Of a DNA stretch of 64,000 bases, positions 47,879 through 57,189 are shown in pieces. The stretch is from positions 372,001-436,000 of the forward strand of contig JAEEVF010000001.1 in NCBI GenBank assembly GCA_016290775.1, in the 5' to 3' direction. Both the position numbers and the translations under genes were made by a program. Within the stretch, counting starts at the first letter, position 1, and the number at the start of each line of letters is the position of its first letter. A model generated the notes under the pieces. The model saw only the letters and a program-made list of their open reading frames with translations. It did not search any database and was not told where the DNA came from. Origin of the DNA: Acetatifactor sp. (lineage in GTDB: Bacteria; Bacillota; Clostridia; Lachnospirales; Lachnospiraceae).

Positions 47879-48796
47879 ATGATCAGTCTGAAGTGTAAGA
47901 ATTGCGGCGGCGAGATGTCTGTGGACGGCAGCGGAAACCTGTATTGTGATTACTGCGGCACAAAATCGGCATTTCGCGATGATGAACTTATCCAATATAA
48001 GAATTTTCGCCTGCAGGTGTTAAATTACCTGCGGGGCGTGCATGACAAGAAGGCGGACGGTACAAGTCACGAAGAGTTACTTTGGGCAAATGCGGAAACG
48101 GTGAGCTTTGCCACAAAGGACGGGAACGACATTACCGTTCGCTATCTTTATTCTCATGAGGAAGAAGGAGTGACCACGTACCTTGCAAGGAACAGCATTC
48201 TTTGTGTTTTTCCGGCGCAGGAAATAGATAGGGCAGCCATCTGGCTAAGCGGTTTGGATCTCCTTTCCTTCCCACCCGCAGACGTAAAGAACCTTCAGGA
48301 GTGTTTCCCCAAGTTCCTTGGGCGATATGACCTCGAAGACGGCAGGGTTTTGCTTTCCTTTGAGCGCCCGGACAATGTCTTCCCGCTTTCCATGTTTGGA
48401 AGCCTTGCGCCGGAGCATGCAGCGTGGATTACGTCCCGCCTCGAGAACATATGCTGTGTCCTGGAGTACAGCCAGATCCAGCATGGAGGGATCCATGCGG
48501 ATTCCGTCTTTATCAATCCGTTCACGCATCATGCCATTTTGTTTGGAGACTGGGAGACCACCAGGAGCAGATATAACTATTCTCTCCATGATACGAGGAA
48601 AAACCTAAGGCAGCTTCGAGAGCTGGCACTCCATGTCATGGGCATGCACGTAGGGGAAGCGCCAAAGGAGTTCCTTGCGTTCCTCAAAAGCGAGCCGGCG
48701 GAGAACGCATATCAGGATTTTGAACGGTGGGACCGCGTGATCGAAGAAGGCTTTGGCGGAAGGCGTTTTGCAAAGATGGACTTGGATTTCGAGTAG
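47879..48796 (+). CDS. Zinc-ribbon pseudokinase-like protein
   Basis: A 305-residue soluble protein. An N-terminal zinc ribbon (CKNC...CDYC, residues 6-27) is followed by a region resembling a degenerate protein kinase. HGGIHADSVFINP near residue 201 matches the catalytic-loop pattern, and LFGDWE near 221 sits where DFG would be. No intact glycine loop/VAIK lysine pair is seen, so catalysis is doubtful. The kinase comparison is inference from short motifs. ATG 47879 follows GGGAGG. Its own promoter precedes it; 89 bp downstream a VWA-protein operon begins. Confidence 0.65.
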   Translation: MISLKCKNCGGEMSVDGSGNLYCDYCGTKSAFRDDELIQYKNFRLQVLNYLRGVHDKKADGTSHEELLWANAETVSFATKDGNDITVRYLYSHEEEGVTTYLARNSILCVFPAQEIDRAAIWLSGLDLLSFPPADVKNLQECFPKFLGRYDLEDGRVLLSFERPDNVFPLSMFGSLAPEHAAWITSRLENICCVLEYSQIQHGGIHADSVFINPFTHHAILFGDWETTRSRYNYSLHDTRKNLRQLRELALHVMGMHVGEAPKEFLAFLKSEPAENAYQDFERWDRVIEEGFGGRRFAKMDLDFE

Positions 48797-48806
48797 GCCT
48801 CGATTC

Positions 48807-48835
48807 TTGATTTTTCACCCGAAAAATGCTATGAT
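48807..48835 (+). promoter_or_regulatory. Promoter of VWA-PurA-like operon
   Basis: TTGATT (48807-48812), 17-bp spacer, TATGAT (48830-48835). Confidence 0.72.
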
Positions 48836-48885
48836 GTAAAGAGTTATTTTAGGTTCTAAAACATATAAAACAGGAGGATACGGCC

Positions 48886-49782
48886 ATGGGCAGAGGAAGT
48901 TACACCGCTTCGGACTGGAGCAAATTAAAGAACAGCAGGAACATTGGCAATGCGGCAAATGAAAAAGAGATCTTTCGCAGCCGACAGTGTGATCCGCGTT
49001 TTGACCCTAAGTTCATTCAGATGCGTGAAGCCAGGGATTCTGAGGATCATCCGGAGTCACTTCCCATCATCATCGGTCTGGACGTGACCGGTTCCATGGG
49101 ATATCTCGCCGAAAAGGTTGCCAAGGAAGCCTTGAACGAGACGATGATGAAGCTTTATTCCACCAATGCCGTTAAGGATCCTGCGTTGATGTTTGCGGCT
49201 TACGGTGATTACATGGATCGGAATCCCCTGCAGGTAACGCAGTTTGAGTCGGACATCCGTATTGCGGAGCAGCTCCTTGACCTTTGGCTTGAGGACGGCG
49301 GAAACGGCGACGTGGTGCCGAACCTTCTGTGGTATTTCGCCGCAAAGCATACCGCTTTGGACAACTATGAAAAGCGTGGAAAGAAGGGCTTCATTTTCAC
49401 CATCGGTGATGACGCGGAGTGCCGTACGCACATGAACGAGATCGGACAAACCTATGAGCGCGTTCTTGGCGAAAAGGTGACGATCGGCGTGGAGGAGGTC
49501 CTGAAGCAGACGACGCAGAAATTCGAAGTTTTCCATCTCTTCCTGGATTCCGCGGGAAGAAAAGCGAAGAGCATCGTAAAGCTTCTTCCGGGTCACACCA
49601 TGGTGATCGCGCCCTCCGAGATCGACGCCATTCCGGAGATCCTGATCAGTACCATGCAGATGGTGGGCGGAACCTCCTTGGCCGATGCAGTCGCACAGTG
49701 GCCTGAGGTTCGCAGACCCGTTGTGGAAAAGGCGCTGAAGGACTTAAAGATTTCTGACGCAAAGAAAGGAATCGTTTTTTGA
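48886..49782 (+). CDS. VWA-domain protein with intact MIDAS
   Basis: A 298-residue cytoplasmic protein. A von Willebrand A fold covers most of the chain, with the metal-ion site motif LDVTGSMG (DxTGS variant of DxSxS) near residue 68, a conserved Asp/Gly pair in FTIGDDAE near 172, and a C-terminal Thr region (VGGTSLADAV). No signal peptide. VWA proteins of this kind often work with ATPases or kinases, here possibly the pseudokinase-like gene upstream. Its stop overlaps the TTG of the next gene (TTGA), implying coupled translation. Confidence 0.82.
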   Translation: MGRGSYTASDWSKLKNSRNIGNAANEKEIFRSRQCDPRFDPKFIQMREARDSEDHPESLPIIIGLDVTGSMGYLAEKVAKEALNETMMKLYSTNAVKDPALMFAAYGDYMDRNPLQVTQFESDIRIAEQLLDLWLEDGGNGDVVPNLLWYFAAKHTALDNYEKRGKKGFIFTIGDDAECRTHMNEIGQTYERVLGEKVTIGVEEVLKQTTQKFEVFHLFLDSAGRKAKSIVKLLPGHTMVIAPSEIDAIPEILISTMQMVGGTSLADAVAQWPEVRRPVVEKALKDLKISDAKKGIVF

Positions 49783-51089
49783 GCGGGCAAGTGATCCGCG
49801 CAGTCATTGGAAAAGGATTTGGCGATGAGGGGAAGGGGCTTGCCGTCGACTATTTTTGCAGCAAAGTCCCGAATGCCCTGGTGCTAAAGCATAACGGAGG
49901 AGCTCAGGCGGGACATACGGTGGAACCGAACGGGAAAAGATTTGTGTTTCATCAATTATCGTCGGGCTCCTTTCGTCATGCCAGTACGTTTTGGGCGGAT
50001 TCTTTTTATCCCGATCTATATAAGCTCGGCGCGGAGGCAGAAGAGTTCCGCGGCGTCAGCGGGTTTGTGCCGACGGTATTTTGCGACATACGAACAAAGG
50101 TGACGCTGATCGATGACGTGCTGATCAACATGCTGCTCGAGACGCTTCGCGGAGGGGCCAGGCACGGTAGCTGCGGCATGGGCATCAACGAATGTGACCA
50201 ACGCTCGAAAGCGGGTTACGGGATGTCGGTTTATGACTTTCTTTCCCTAGACGCAAATGCACTCACGCAAAGAATGTTCGAGATCCGAAATACCTATGGA
50301 CGGGAGCGGATCCGGGCAGCAATCCGTGAGGAAGTGGAGGCCAGAGCGATCAGCGCTTCAAATGACACCGTGGATGACATCCTGAAAAAGGCGGCCATGA
50401 ATGCAGCGGAAGCAAGGGAATATCTGGAATGCCTGTCCTCTAAGACAGTGATCGAGAATGCCGTGGAAGAGATGCAACGAAATGCGGCAAAATATGTAAC
50501 GATCATTGAAGACGTTGGTAAGCTCCTTCGAGAGCATGAAAGCATCGTGTTTGAGAGTGGTCAGGGACTTCTTCTCGACGGAGAAAACAAGAGGTTTTAT
50601 CCCCATGTCTCCGCATCGAGGACGGGGTTGTTTCACCCGGTCAGGATCTTGAAGGAAGCGGGACTTTCTTTGGACGAGGCAGTTTACGTGACGCGCTCTT
50701 ACGTAACGCGTCATGGCGCAGGCCCTTTGCCATATGAATGCGCCCCAAAGGCTCTTGGGATCACGGAAAGGGACGAGACAAACATTCCGAACCCTTGGCA
50801 GGGAAGCATAAGATATGCAACTCATGGCACCATGGAGGAGTTCCTTGAACCGGTGCAGGAGGACTTGCAATCCGTGAACGCATTGAAAGACGAGGCATTG
50901 GGCACAAAGCCTGAGACGAAAGCTTCGCTCTTCTTGACGCACTTAAATGAATCAAATGGCACGCTTCTTATGGCGGACAAAGCCTTGCCAGTGCAGGAGC
51001 TTGCGCGCATCGAAGCATTTCGAAGGCTTTTTGACAGGTGTTACCTGTCTGAAGATAAAGATTCCAAAAAAACTAATACTCTATACTAG
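49779..51089 (+). CDS. Divergent adenylosuccinate synthetase (PurA-like)
   Basis: A 436-residue protein of the PurA fold. The GTP P-loop region reads GKGFGDEGKG near residue 11 and the HNGGAQAGHTV block is near 43. The switch-like ESGQGLLLDGE block (about 260) and TRSYVTRHGAGPLP (about 308) are present. The canonical GTTxRGIGPAY IMP-binding block is replaced by GGARHGSCGMGINECDQ, and the TGRxRRxGW segment is not recognisable. It is therefore probably not the housekeeping PurA. Phage PurZ is one known relative with altered substrates. Start TTG 49779 overlaps the VWA stop; GTG 49791 is an alternative. Confidence 0.8.
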   Translation: MSGQVIRAVIGKGFGDEGKGLAVDYFCSKVPNALVLKHNGGAQAGHTVEPNGKRFVFHQLSSGSFRHASTFWADSFYPDLYKLGAEAEEFRGVSGFVPTVFCDIRTKVTLIDDVLINMLLETLRGGARHGSCGMGINECDQRSKAGYGMSVYDFLSLDANALTQRMFEIRNTYGRERIRAAIREEVEARAISASNDTVDDILKKAAMNAAEAREYLECLSSKTVIENAVEEMQRNAAKYVTIIEDVGKLLREHESIVFESGQGLLLDGENKRFYPHVSASRTGLFHPVRILKEAGLSLDEAVYVTRSYVTRHGAGPLPYECAPKALGITERDETNIPNPWQGSIRYATHGTMEEFLEPVQEDLQSVNALKDEALGTKPETKASLFLTHLNESNGTLLMADKALPVQELARIEAFRRLFDRCYLSEDKDSKKTNTLY

Positions 51090-51105
51090 ATCATCGGAGG
51101 GGAAA

Positions 51106-52851
51106 ATGGAAACAAAGCAAGGAACGAAGAAAGGGAAGGGAATCTGGATCGCGCTTTTCATCTGTCTCATATTGGCTGCCTTAGGCATCTTATACGTGAT
51201 CCTAAAGCCAACCATTCAGTATCACATGACGATGTCGAAGGCAGATCGACTTCTGGAAGGAAAGCAATTTGAAGAAGCGATCGAGGCCTATGAAAAGGCA
51301 AGTAAGATCAAGGTTTCTTCCAACGAGGCAGAAGAAAGGTTGTATGATGCTTATCTGGCATGGGCAAAGCGCCAGATCGAGGACGGCGAGTACAAGGATG
51401 CGATCCGTTCCGCAAAAGAAGCGTTGTACATTAAGAAAAATGACAAGGCATATGACATCTTATTTGACGCAAGACTGGGGCTCGCCGAAAAGTACTTCAA
51501 GGACGAGAAGTATTCAAAAGCAAAAGAGCAAGTAAATGCCGTGTTGTCAAAGGACCCTGAAAATGAAAGGGCGCTTGCATTATCGAATCAGATTTATGAG
51601 AAGACGGTCCTTGCCACGCAGGTAAATCCGATTGATGGTCCAGATCCAATAGATGATCCTCCGGTTATTCAAACAAAGAGGACCGAGATCACCATGTGGA
51701 CGACGATACCGGAGACTGACGCAAGTTACCATGCTTTGCAAGAAGCCATTTCAGAAATGGCGAGCGAATATCCTGACGTGGTGTGCAACATTGAATCTGA
51801 AAACATCTATGAGTATAAGTCTAAGATCAAGGCGGCAGTCACGAACGGAGAAGTGCCAGACATCTTTTTCTGCCCCACAGGTGATTTCCTTGAGGACTTT
51901 GTGGATGCAGGATGCGTGCGCCCGCTGGATGACTTCTATAGACAATATGAAAATATGATCCAAAGGGCCGCTCTTAGCCCCGTGACGCGAAATGGCAGAC
52001 TTTACGGCATTCCGACGACATATAATGCGATTGTCATGTTTGCAAACATGGATGTTCTTGCAAGCGTAGGGTACGATCATATCCCTGAGACCTATAACGA
52101 ACTGATGGAGTGCTGCGCCGCACTGAAGGAACAGGGAATCGTTCCATTTGCTTGCGCCGGAAGTGAGATCTGGTGCATAACGGAATACGTGGAATCTATG
52201 ATGATCAAAACGATTGGTGCAGACGCCTTGAGCGACCTCTTCCGATGCAGGAAAGAGTGGAATGACAAGGGGATCGTGGACGCAGTCAATGTCTTTCTTG
52301 AGATGCGGGAACTCGGTTATATTGAGGGAGAGGGAAGCTATAATGATCAGGCACAGGAGTTGCTCATGCACGATGCTGCGGCGTTCTATATCAGCGGGTC
52401 ATGGAACAGCGGGATGTTTTCTTACTATGGCAACGGAAACATTGCCGTAGGAGAATTCCCCGTTTTGAACGCGGAAGCATCCGAGATGGGAGAATTGATT
52501 GGAGGTCCTGATGAATGTCTGTGCGTGTCATCACGCTCACAGTATCCGGACGTTGCGGCAGAATATGCTTTCGAATTGGCACGAAGATTAAGTCATTATG
52601 AGGCGCTTGACGGATGCGGCATTCCGGCATTCTATCTCTACGGGGACACTTCGTCGTTCGATCCTTTGTCACGTCAGGCGATTGACCTTTGTATGCAAGC
52701 AAAGGCATTTGTTCCGTTCGGAGACTGTTATATTTATCAGATCAACCTTGAGGAGTATCTAAACGCCTATATCGGCTTGTTTGAGGGTGAAGTTTCGGCG
52801 GATGAATTTGTGGATTATTTGGTTGATCACTGTATCGAGGGTAGGAAATGA
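51106..52851 (+). CDS. Membrane-anchored TPR/solute-binding protein fusion
   Basis: A 581-residue protein. A basic N-terminus and one membrane helix (about 13-35) precede TPR-like repeats (about 45-165; paired helices such as FEEAIEAYEKA and YSKAKEQVNAVL). A Pro/Asp linker leads to an ABC-type family 1 solute-binding domain (about 190-580; ITMWTTIPE, IFFCPTGDF, YGIPTTYNA, YISGSWNSG). Normally such domains are lipoproteins paired with permeases; none is present here and no lipobox is seen. It may be a sugar sensor or scaffold. ATG 51106 follows GGAGGGG, 16 bp after the PurA-like gene. Confidence 0.83.
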   Translation: METKQGTKKGKGIWIALFICLILAALGILYVILKPTIQYHMTMSKADRLLEGKQFEEAIEAYEKASKIKVSSNEAEERLYDAYLAWAKRQIEDGEYKDAIRSAKEALYIKKNDKAYDILFDARLGLAEKYFKDEKYSKAKEQVNAVLSKDPENERALALSNQIYEKTVLATQVNPIDGPDPIDDPPVIQTKRTEITMWTTIPETDASYHALQEAISEMASEYPDVVCNIESENIYEYKSKIKAAVTNGEVPDIFFCPTGDFLEDFVDAGCVRPLDDFYRQYENMIQRAALSPVTRNGRLYGIPTTYNAIVMFANMDVLASVGYDHIPETYNELMECCAALKEQGIVPFACAGSEIWCITEYVESMMIKTIGADALSDLFRCRKEWNDKGIVDAVNVFLEMRELGYIEGEGSYNDQAQELLMHDAAAFYISGSWNSGMFSYYGNGNIAVGEFPVLNAEASEMGELIGGPDECLCVSSRSQYPDVAAEYAFELARRLSHYEALDGCGIPAFYLYGDTSSFDPLSRQAIDLCMQAKAFVPFGDCYIYQINLEEYLNAYIGLFEGEVSADEFVDYLVDHCIEGRK

Positions 52852-53774
52852 AGCTATTGATCCTTGGGGGCACGTACTTCCTTGGGAAGGCATTCCTGAA
52901 GGCGTGTGATGACGGAGAAAATAAGATCACGGTTTTGAATCGCGGAAATCGAAGGGTTCCCGGCAATGAGGACGGGCATGTTAAGGAACTGCGCGCAGAT
53001 CGTACGGACGAGGCGGCGCTCGGGGCCATTAGAGACCAGTTCGATCCGACGGGATATGATTGCGTCGTCGATTTTTGCGCCTACGCTCCGGGGGACATCC
53101 GAAGGATCATGGAACTTGGCTTTCCCATTGGGCAATATGTTTTCGTCAGCACCTGCGACGTGTATGAACATGGCACGGGGCGCATCATGGACGAAACGGC
53201 GCCTTACGAGACGCGGGACTTTGGCGGGCAGGAAGGAGCCTATATTTCCGGCAAGGTTGCCTTGGAGCAGGAGCTTCGCGAAGAGGCAGCCAAAAGAGGG
53301 ATCCGATTCACCTCGGTTCGGCCTGCGTTTATCTACGGCCCCGGGAATTATGCGCCGCGAGAGGGCATGTTCTTTGAATGGGTGAGCAAGGCCGGGCAGG
53401 TGCTTTTTCCTGAGGATGCGGACGGAACCTTCCAGATGGTTTACGTGAACGACCTGGCGAGGTTTTTGAGGCTTTGCACGGGAAATGAGAAAGCCTTCGA
53501 CGAGGCGTATAACGTCTGCGGCGAGCAACATACTTACCAAAGTTTTTTGGATGCGCTTGACGTGGCGATCGGTGCAAAGATCACACGCGTCGGCGTTACG
53601 GTGCAGACCGTTTTGGAAAGAGGGATACCGTTGCCGTTCCCGCTGACAAAGGCGGAGAGTGAAGATTATGATGCATCCAAGTCGGTCAAGCTGGGATTTG
53701 AGAATACGCCGCTTTCGGAAGGATTGCGTGAAAGCTATGTTTGGTTTTTGAGTCAGGAAGAGTCGTTGGAATAA
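52848..53774 (+). CDS. NAD-dependent epimerase/dehydratase (extended SDR)
   Basis: A 308-residue extended short-chain dehydrogenase with the nucleotide-binding motif GGTYFLG at residues 7-13, catalytic Tyr-x3-Lys in YISGK near 129, and a sugar-nucleotide-type C-terminal domain (RPAFIYGPGNY near 165). It likely acts on a nucleotide-linked substrate; the exact reaction is unknown. ATG 52848 overlaps the previous stop (ATGA), so it is translationally coupled to the TPR/solute-binding gene. Confidence 0.87.
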   Translation: MKLLILGGTYFLGKAFLKACDDGENKITVLNRGNRRVPGNEDGHVKELRADRTDEAALGAIRDQFDPTGYDCVVDFCAYAPGDIRRIMELGFPIGQYVFVSTCDVYEHGTGRIMDETAPYETRDFGGQEGAYISGKVALEQELREEAAKRGIRFTSVRPAFIYGPGNYAPREGMFFEWVSKAGQVLFPEDADGTFQMVYVNDLARFLRLCTGNEKAFDEAYNVCGEQHTYQSFLDALDVAIGAKITRVGVTVQTVLERGIPLPFPLTKAESEDYDASKSVKLGFENTPLSEGLRESYVWFLSQEESLE

Positions 53775-53788
53775 GGGGGCTTGTTACA

Positions 53789-56263
53789 ATGGTCAACATG
53801 GAATTTGTTTTGCGGGAAGTGGACCGCTTGTTTGATGAGAATAAGGCAAAGGAGGCGGAGACCTTTTTGCTCGAGATCCTTGAGAGTGAAAGGGCGGAGG
53901 GGAATCTTGGCGTCTGCCTGCAGGTCCTGAATGAGCTCATTGGGTATTATCGTCAGACCTCGGAGAAGGAGAAGCTCCTCGACGTGATCGATGAATCCAT
54001 GAGAGACGTGGATGCACTGGACCTTCGCGGAACGGTCTGGTATGCCACGACGGCACTGAACGCAGCCAATGCTTACCGGTCCATCGGGGATCTTGCGTCT
54101 TCGAGGAAATATTACGAAGAGGCGAAGGAAATCTACGACCGTGAGATGCCCAGCGGCGACATGCGCCTTGCAGGGCTCTATAACAACTTAAGCCTTTTGG
54201 AACAAGAGGAAGGACACTGGGCGGAGGCGGAGGAAAATCTCCTGAAGGCCCTTGAGATCGTCAAGGCAAATCAGTCTGGCTTTGAGATCGCGGTGACCTA
54301 CGCAAACCTTGCAAATACGGCAATCTTGGCGCAGGATTACGACAAGGCGAGGGACTACGCAAAGCGCGCCATTCAGTGCTTCCGCAAGAGGAACCTTTAT
54401 GATGCGCATTACTGCGCGGCGCTCTCAGCGCTTGCGACCTGCCACTACCAGGCGGGAGAATATGAAAAAGCAAGGGAGCTTTATCAGGAAGGCATGACCA
54501 TCGTTGAGAGCACGCTGGGACAGAACACGCAGTACCATAGGCTCATGGAAAACCGCGACGCCTGCGTGAAAAAGCTGGAGGAACTGCACAAGGCGGATCC
54601 TCGCGAGGAGACCATCGCGAAAATGCCCGCGCAACAAGGAAATGCATGGCAGGAGCTGGGAAGCCTTTTGCAGGAAGAGCTTGGGAAGAAACAGGCACCG
54701 CAATTGAACGTCAGCGAGGCGACCGTGGAGCCCTCCACCTTTGTGTCCGGCTTGGAGATTTCGAAGAAATTTTATGAGACCTATGGAAAGCCAATGCTGG
54801 ATAAGGAATTCCCGGAGTATGTCTCACGCATTGCCGTAGGCCTTGTGGGAGAAGGGTCGGACTGCATGGGCTATGATGATGAGACCTCAAGGGATCATGA
54901 CTGGGGCCCGGGCTTTTGCATTTTCATCCCCGCAGAGCTTGAGGCGGAAATTGGTGACAAGCTTCGTGATTGCTATGATACGCTGCCTGCGGAATTCATG
55001 GGGTATCGGCGCGAAAACACGGCGCAGGGCAAGAACCGTTGCGGCGTTTGGACGATCGAGGGCTTTTATCAAAAGTATGCGGGATATCGATCGGAGGACG
55101 GAAGCTTTGACTGGCGCGGCCTGGAGGACTTTTCCTTCCTGGCGGCGACGGACGGAGAGGTGTTCGCAGATCCGGAAGGGAAGTTCACTGAGATCCGCGA
55201 GAAGTTAAAGGCAGGATTCCCTGAAGAAATAAGGTTCCTCAAGCTTGCGGAGGATTGCGCCAAGGTTTCGCAGACGGGACAATATAATTATTTCCGCATG
55301 ATCTCGCGCGGTGATCGCCTGACGGCGGACGCCATGCTCATGGAGTGTACAAGGCATGTCTGCAGGCTCTGGCACCACCTATGCAATGCGTATGCGCCAC
55401 ATGACAAGTGGCTCGTAAAGAGCACGGAGCGGCTCCCCGGCGGTGACGGCGTGGTCACCATGCTGGAAGAGCTTCACAAGACCCTTTCCATGGACAGTGA
55501 GCGCGCAAGGATCACGGCGCAAGCCTTTTTGGAAGAGCTGTGCGGCGGCATCGCGAAGGCGCTTTATGACGAGAGCCTGATCAGCGACGTGGATCCTTAC
55601 CTGGACCATCAGGTGGAAGAGCTTCTCATGAAGGCATCCTACGCAAAACAAAGCGACGAGGAACTGGTGCGCCGCATTGTAAAGACGGAATTCGAGGCTT
55701 TCGACAAGGTGAAGAACGAGGGCGGCAGGGCTTCCTGCCAAAATGACTGGCCCACCTTCTCCGTGATGCGAAAGAGTCAATACCTGACCTGGGATCGCAC
55801 GATGCTTCTCCAGTATTTATATGATTTCGAGCGCGAAATGAAGATCGGTCACAATCTCATCACGGAAAAGTACGGACGCATGATGCAGAGCACGGCCCCG
55901 GAAAAATATGAAGAGTTGGAGCAACATTTCCCTGAGCTTTCGGAGGAAAAGAAGGCCGTGATCGAGCAGATCGTTGCGCTCCAGATGAGCATGGTGGAAG
56001 AGTTTGCGAAGGAATATCCCAAGGTGGTCGCAAATGCAAGGAATCTGCACACCTCGGAGGACAACATGTTTGACACCTCGTATGAGACCTATCTTCGCGG
56101 CGAGATCAGCACCTATTCCGACAAGATGCTGCAGCTCTACGCAGGATATGTCATCCGCAGCGCTCGGGGCGGCGTCAACATCGCCAAGGCCACGATCGAG
56201 AACACGGCAAGGCTTTACGGATATTCGGATCTTGAGGCGTTCCAGGCATCGATCGAGGAATAA
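53789..56263 (+). CDS. TPR-DUF4037-DUF4125 fusion protein
   Basis: An 824-residue soluble protein. The N-terminal third (about 1-290) is a run of TPR repeats (AGLYNNLSLLEQEEGHWAEA; YANLANTAILAQDYDKARDY). A DUF4037 domain (about 315-600) has GEGSDCMGYDDETSRDHDWG, a nucleotidyltransferase-like Gly-Ser/Asp pattern. The C-terminal part (about 630-824) matches DUF4125, with TSEDNMFDTSYETYLRGE. It shares DUF4037 with the gene at 42835-43776. ATG 53789 has AGGGGG upstream. It is last in the VWA-PurA-like operon, 14 bp after the SDR gene. Function unknown; transfer of a nucleotide to a TPR-bound partner is one guess. Confidence 0.82.
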   Translation: MVNMEFVLREVDRLFDENKAKEAETFLLEILESERAEGNLGVCLQVLNELIGYYRQTSEKEKLLDVIDESMRDVDALDLRGTVWYATTALNAANAYRSIGDLASSRKYYEEAKEIYDREMPSGDMRLAGLYNNLSLLEQEEGHWAEAEENLLKALEIVKANQSGFEIAVTYANLANTAILAQDYDKARDYAKRAIQCFRKRNLYDAHYCAALSALATCHYQAGEYEKARELYQEGMTIVESTLGQNTQYHRLMENRDACVKKLEELHKADPREETIAKMPAQQGNAWQELGSLLQEELGKKQAPQLNVSEATVEPSTFVSGLEISKKFYETYGKPMLDKEFPEYVSRIAVGLVGEGSDCMGYDDETSRDHDWGPGFCIFIPAELEAEIGDKLRDCYDTLPAEFMGYRRENTAQGKNRCGVWTIEGFYQKYAGYRSEDGSFDWRGLEDFSFLAATDGEVFADPEGKFTEIREKLKAGFPEEIRFLKLAEDCAKVSQTGQYNYFRMISRGDRLTADAMLMECTRHVCRLWHHLCNAYAPHDKWLVKSTERLPGGDGVVTMLEELHKTLSMDSERARITAQAFLEELCGGIAKALYDESLISDVDPYLDHQVEELLMKASYAKQSDEELVRRIVKTEFEAFDKVKNEGGRASCQNDWPTFSVMRKSQYLTWDRTMLLQYLYDFEREMKIGHNLITEKYGRMMQSTAPEKYEELEQHFPELSEEKKAVIEQIVALQMSMVEEFAKEYPKVVANARNLHTSEDNMFDTSYETYLRGEISTYSDKMLQLYAGYVIRSARGGVNIAKATIENTARLYGYSDLEAFQASIEE

Positions 56264-56327
56264 GGAGAGGCGCTGCCGTGGTGGCCAAGGCCGACGCGAG
56301 AAAGGCATCGATTTGCAACGGAAACAG

Positions 56328-56357
56328 TTGCGTTTAGATCTGGTTTTATGGTATGAT
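56328..56357 (+). promoter_or_regulatory. Rubrerythrin promoter
   Basis: TTGCGT (56328-56333), 18-bp spacer, TATGAT (56352-56357). Confidence 0.6.
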
Positions 56358-56429
56358 ATTCTTGGTTGCAAGGCGGATACGCTTCGCATAAACATTTTCA
56401 AAAAAGACTGAGTTTAAGGAGGTTATCGA

Positions 56430-56969
56430 ATGAAGTACGTATGTCCTGTATGTGGTTATGTTCATGAGGGGGATCAGCCCCCCGAGAAGTGCCCGATCTG
56501 TGGCGTTCCCGGTGAGAAGTTTACGGTAATGAGCGAGGAGAGAAGCTGGGCTTCCGAGCATGTTGTTGGAATCGCATCCGACGTAAGCGAGGATATCAAG
56601 AAGGATCTTCGCGCAAACTTCGAGGGCGAGTGCTCTGAGGTTGGTATGTACCTTGCAATGGCAAGAGTAGCTTACAGAGAGGGATATCCTGAGATCGGCA
56701 TGTACTATGAGAAGGCGGCTTTCGAAGAGGCAGAGCACGCAGCAAAGTTTGCTGAGCTCCTCGGCGAAGTGGTAACGGATTCAACGAAGAAGAACCTACA
56801 GCTTCGCGTGGACGCTGAGAACGGCGCGACCGCAGGCAAGACCGATCTTGCAAAGCGCGCAAAGGCCGCAAACCTTGACGCGATCCATGACACCGTTCAT
56901 GAGATGGCACGTGACGAGGCTAGACACGGCAAGGCATTCGAAGGACTGCTCAAGAGATACTTTGGCTAA
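56430..56969 (+). CDS. Reverse rubrerythrin (NADH peroxidase-linked)
   Basis: A 179-residue iron protein. The rubredoxin-like centre is at the N-terminus (CPVC...CPIC, residues 5-24), ahead of a four-helix ferritin-like diiron domain (about 38-178) with ligands in [15 protein letters not shown] and ARDEARH. The reversed domain order distinguishes it from classical rubrerythrin. It reduces hydrogen peroxide and protects anaerobes. ATG 56430 follows AAGGAGG; own promoter and terminator. Confidence 0.94.
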   Translation: MKYVCPVCGYVHEGDQPPEKCPICGVPGEKFTVMSEERSWASEHVVGIASDVSEDIKKDLRANFEGECSEVGMYLAMARVAYREGYPEIGMYYEKAAFEEAEHAAKFAELLGEVVTDSTKKNLQLRVDAENGATAGKTDLAKRAKAANLDAIHDTVHEMARDEARHGKAFEGLLKRYFG

Positions 56970-57013
56970 TCCGCAAGAATCCTATTCGCGAAACACTAGA
57001 TAGAAAATGGATG

Positions 57014-57043
57014 GAGACGCCTCTTTTGGGGCGTCTCTTTTTT
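57014..57043 (+). terminator. Rubrerythrin terminator
   Basis: GAGACGCC, loop TCTTTTGG, GGCGTCTC, then six T. Confidence 0.92.
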
Positions 57044-57189
57044 CTTTAATGCATCATAGCAAAGCTTTGATAAAGCGTCAAGCGGATAAGTGGATATAAA
57101 GCAAGAAATCCGTATATATAGATATCAAGCAACTGTAGTGAATTACATGGGGCAACGCAAGAAGATTGTGATGGCGGAAAGGATGAAGA

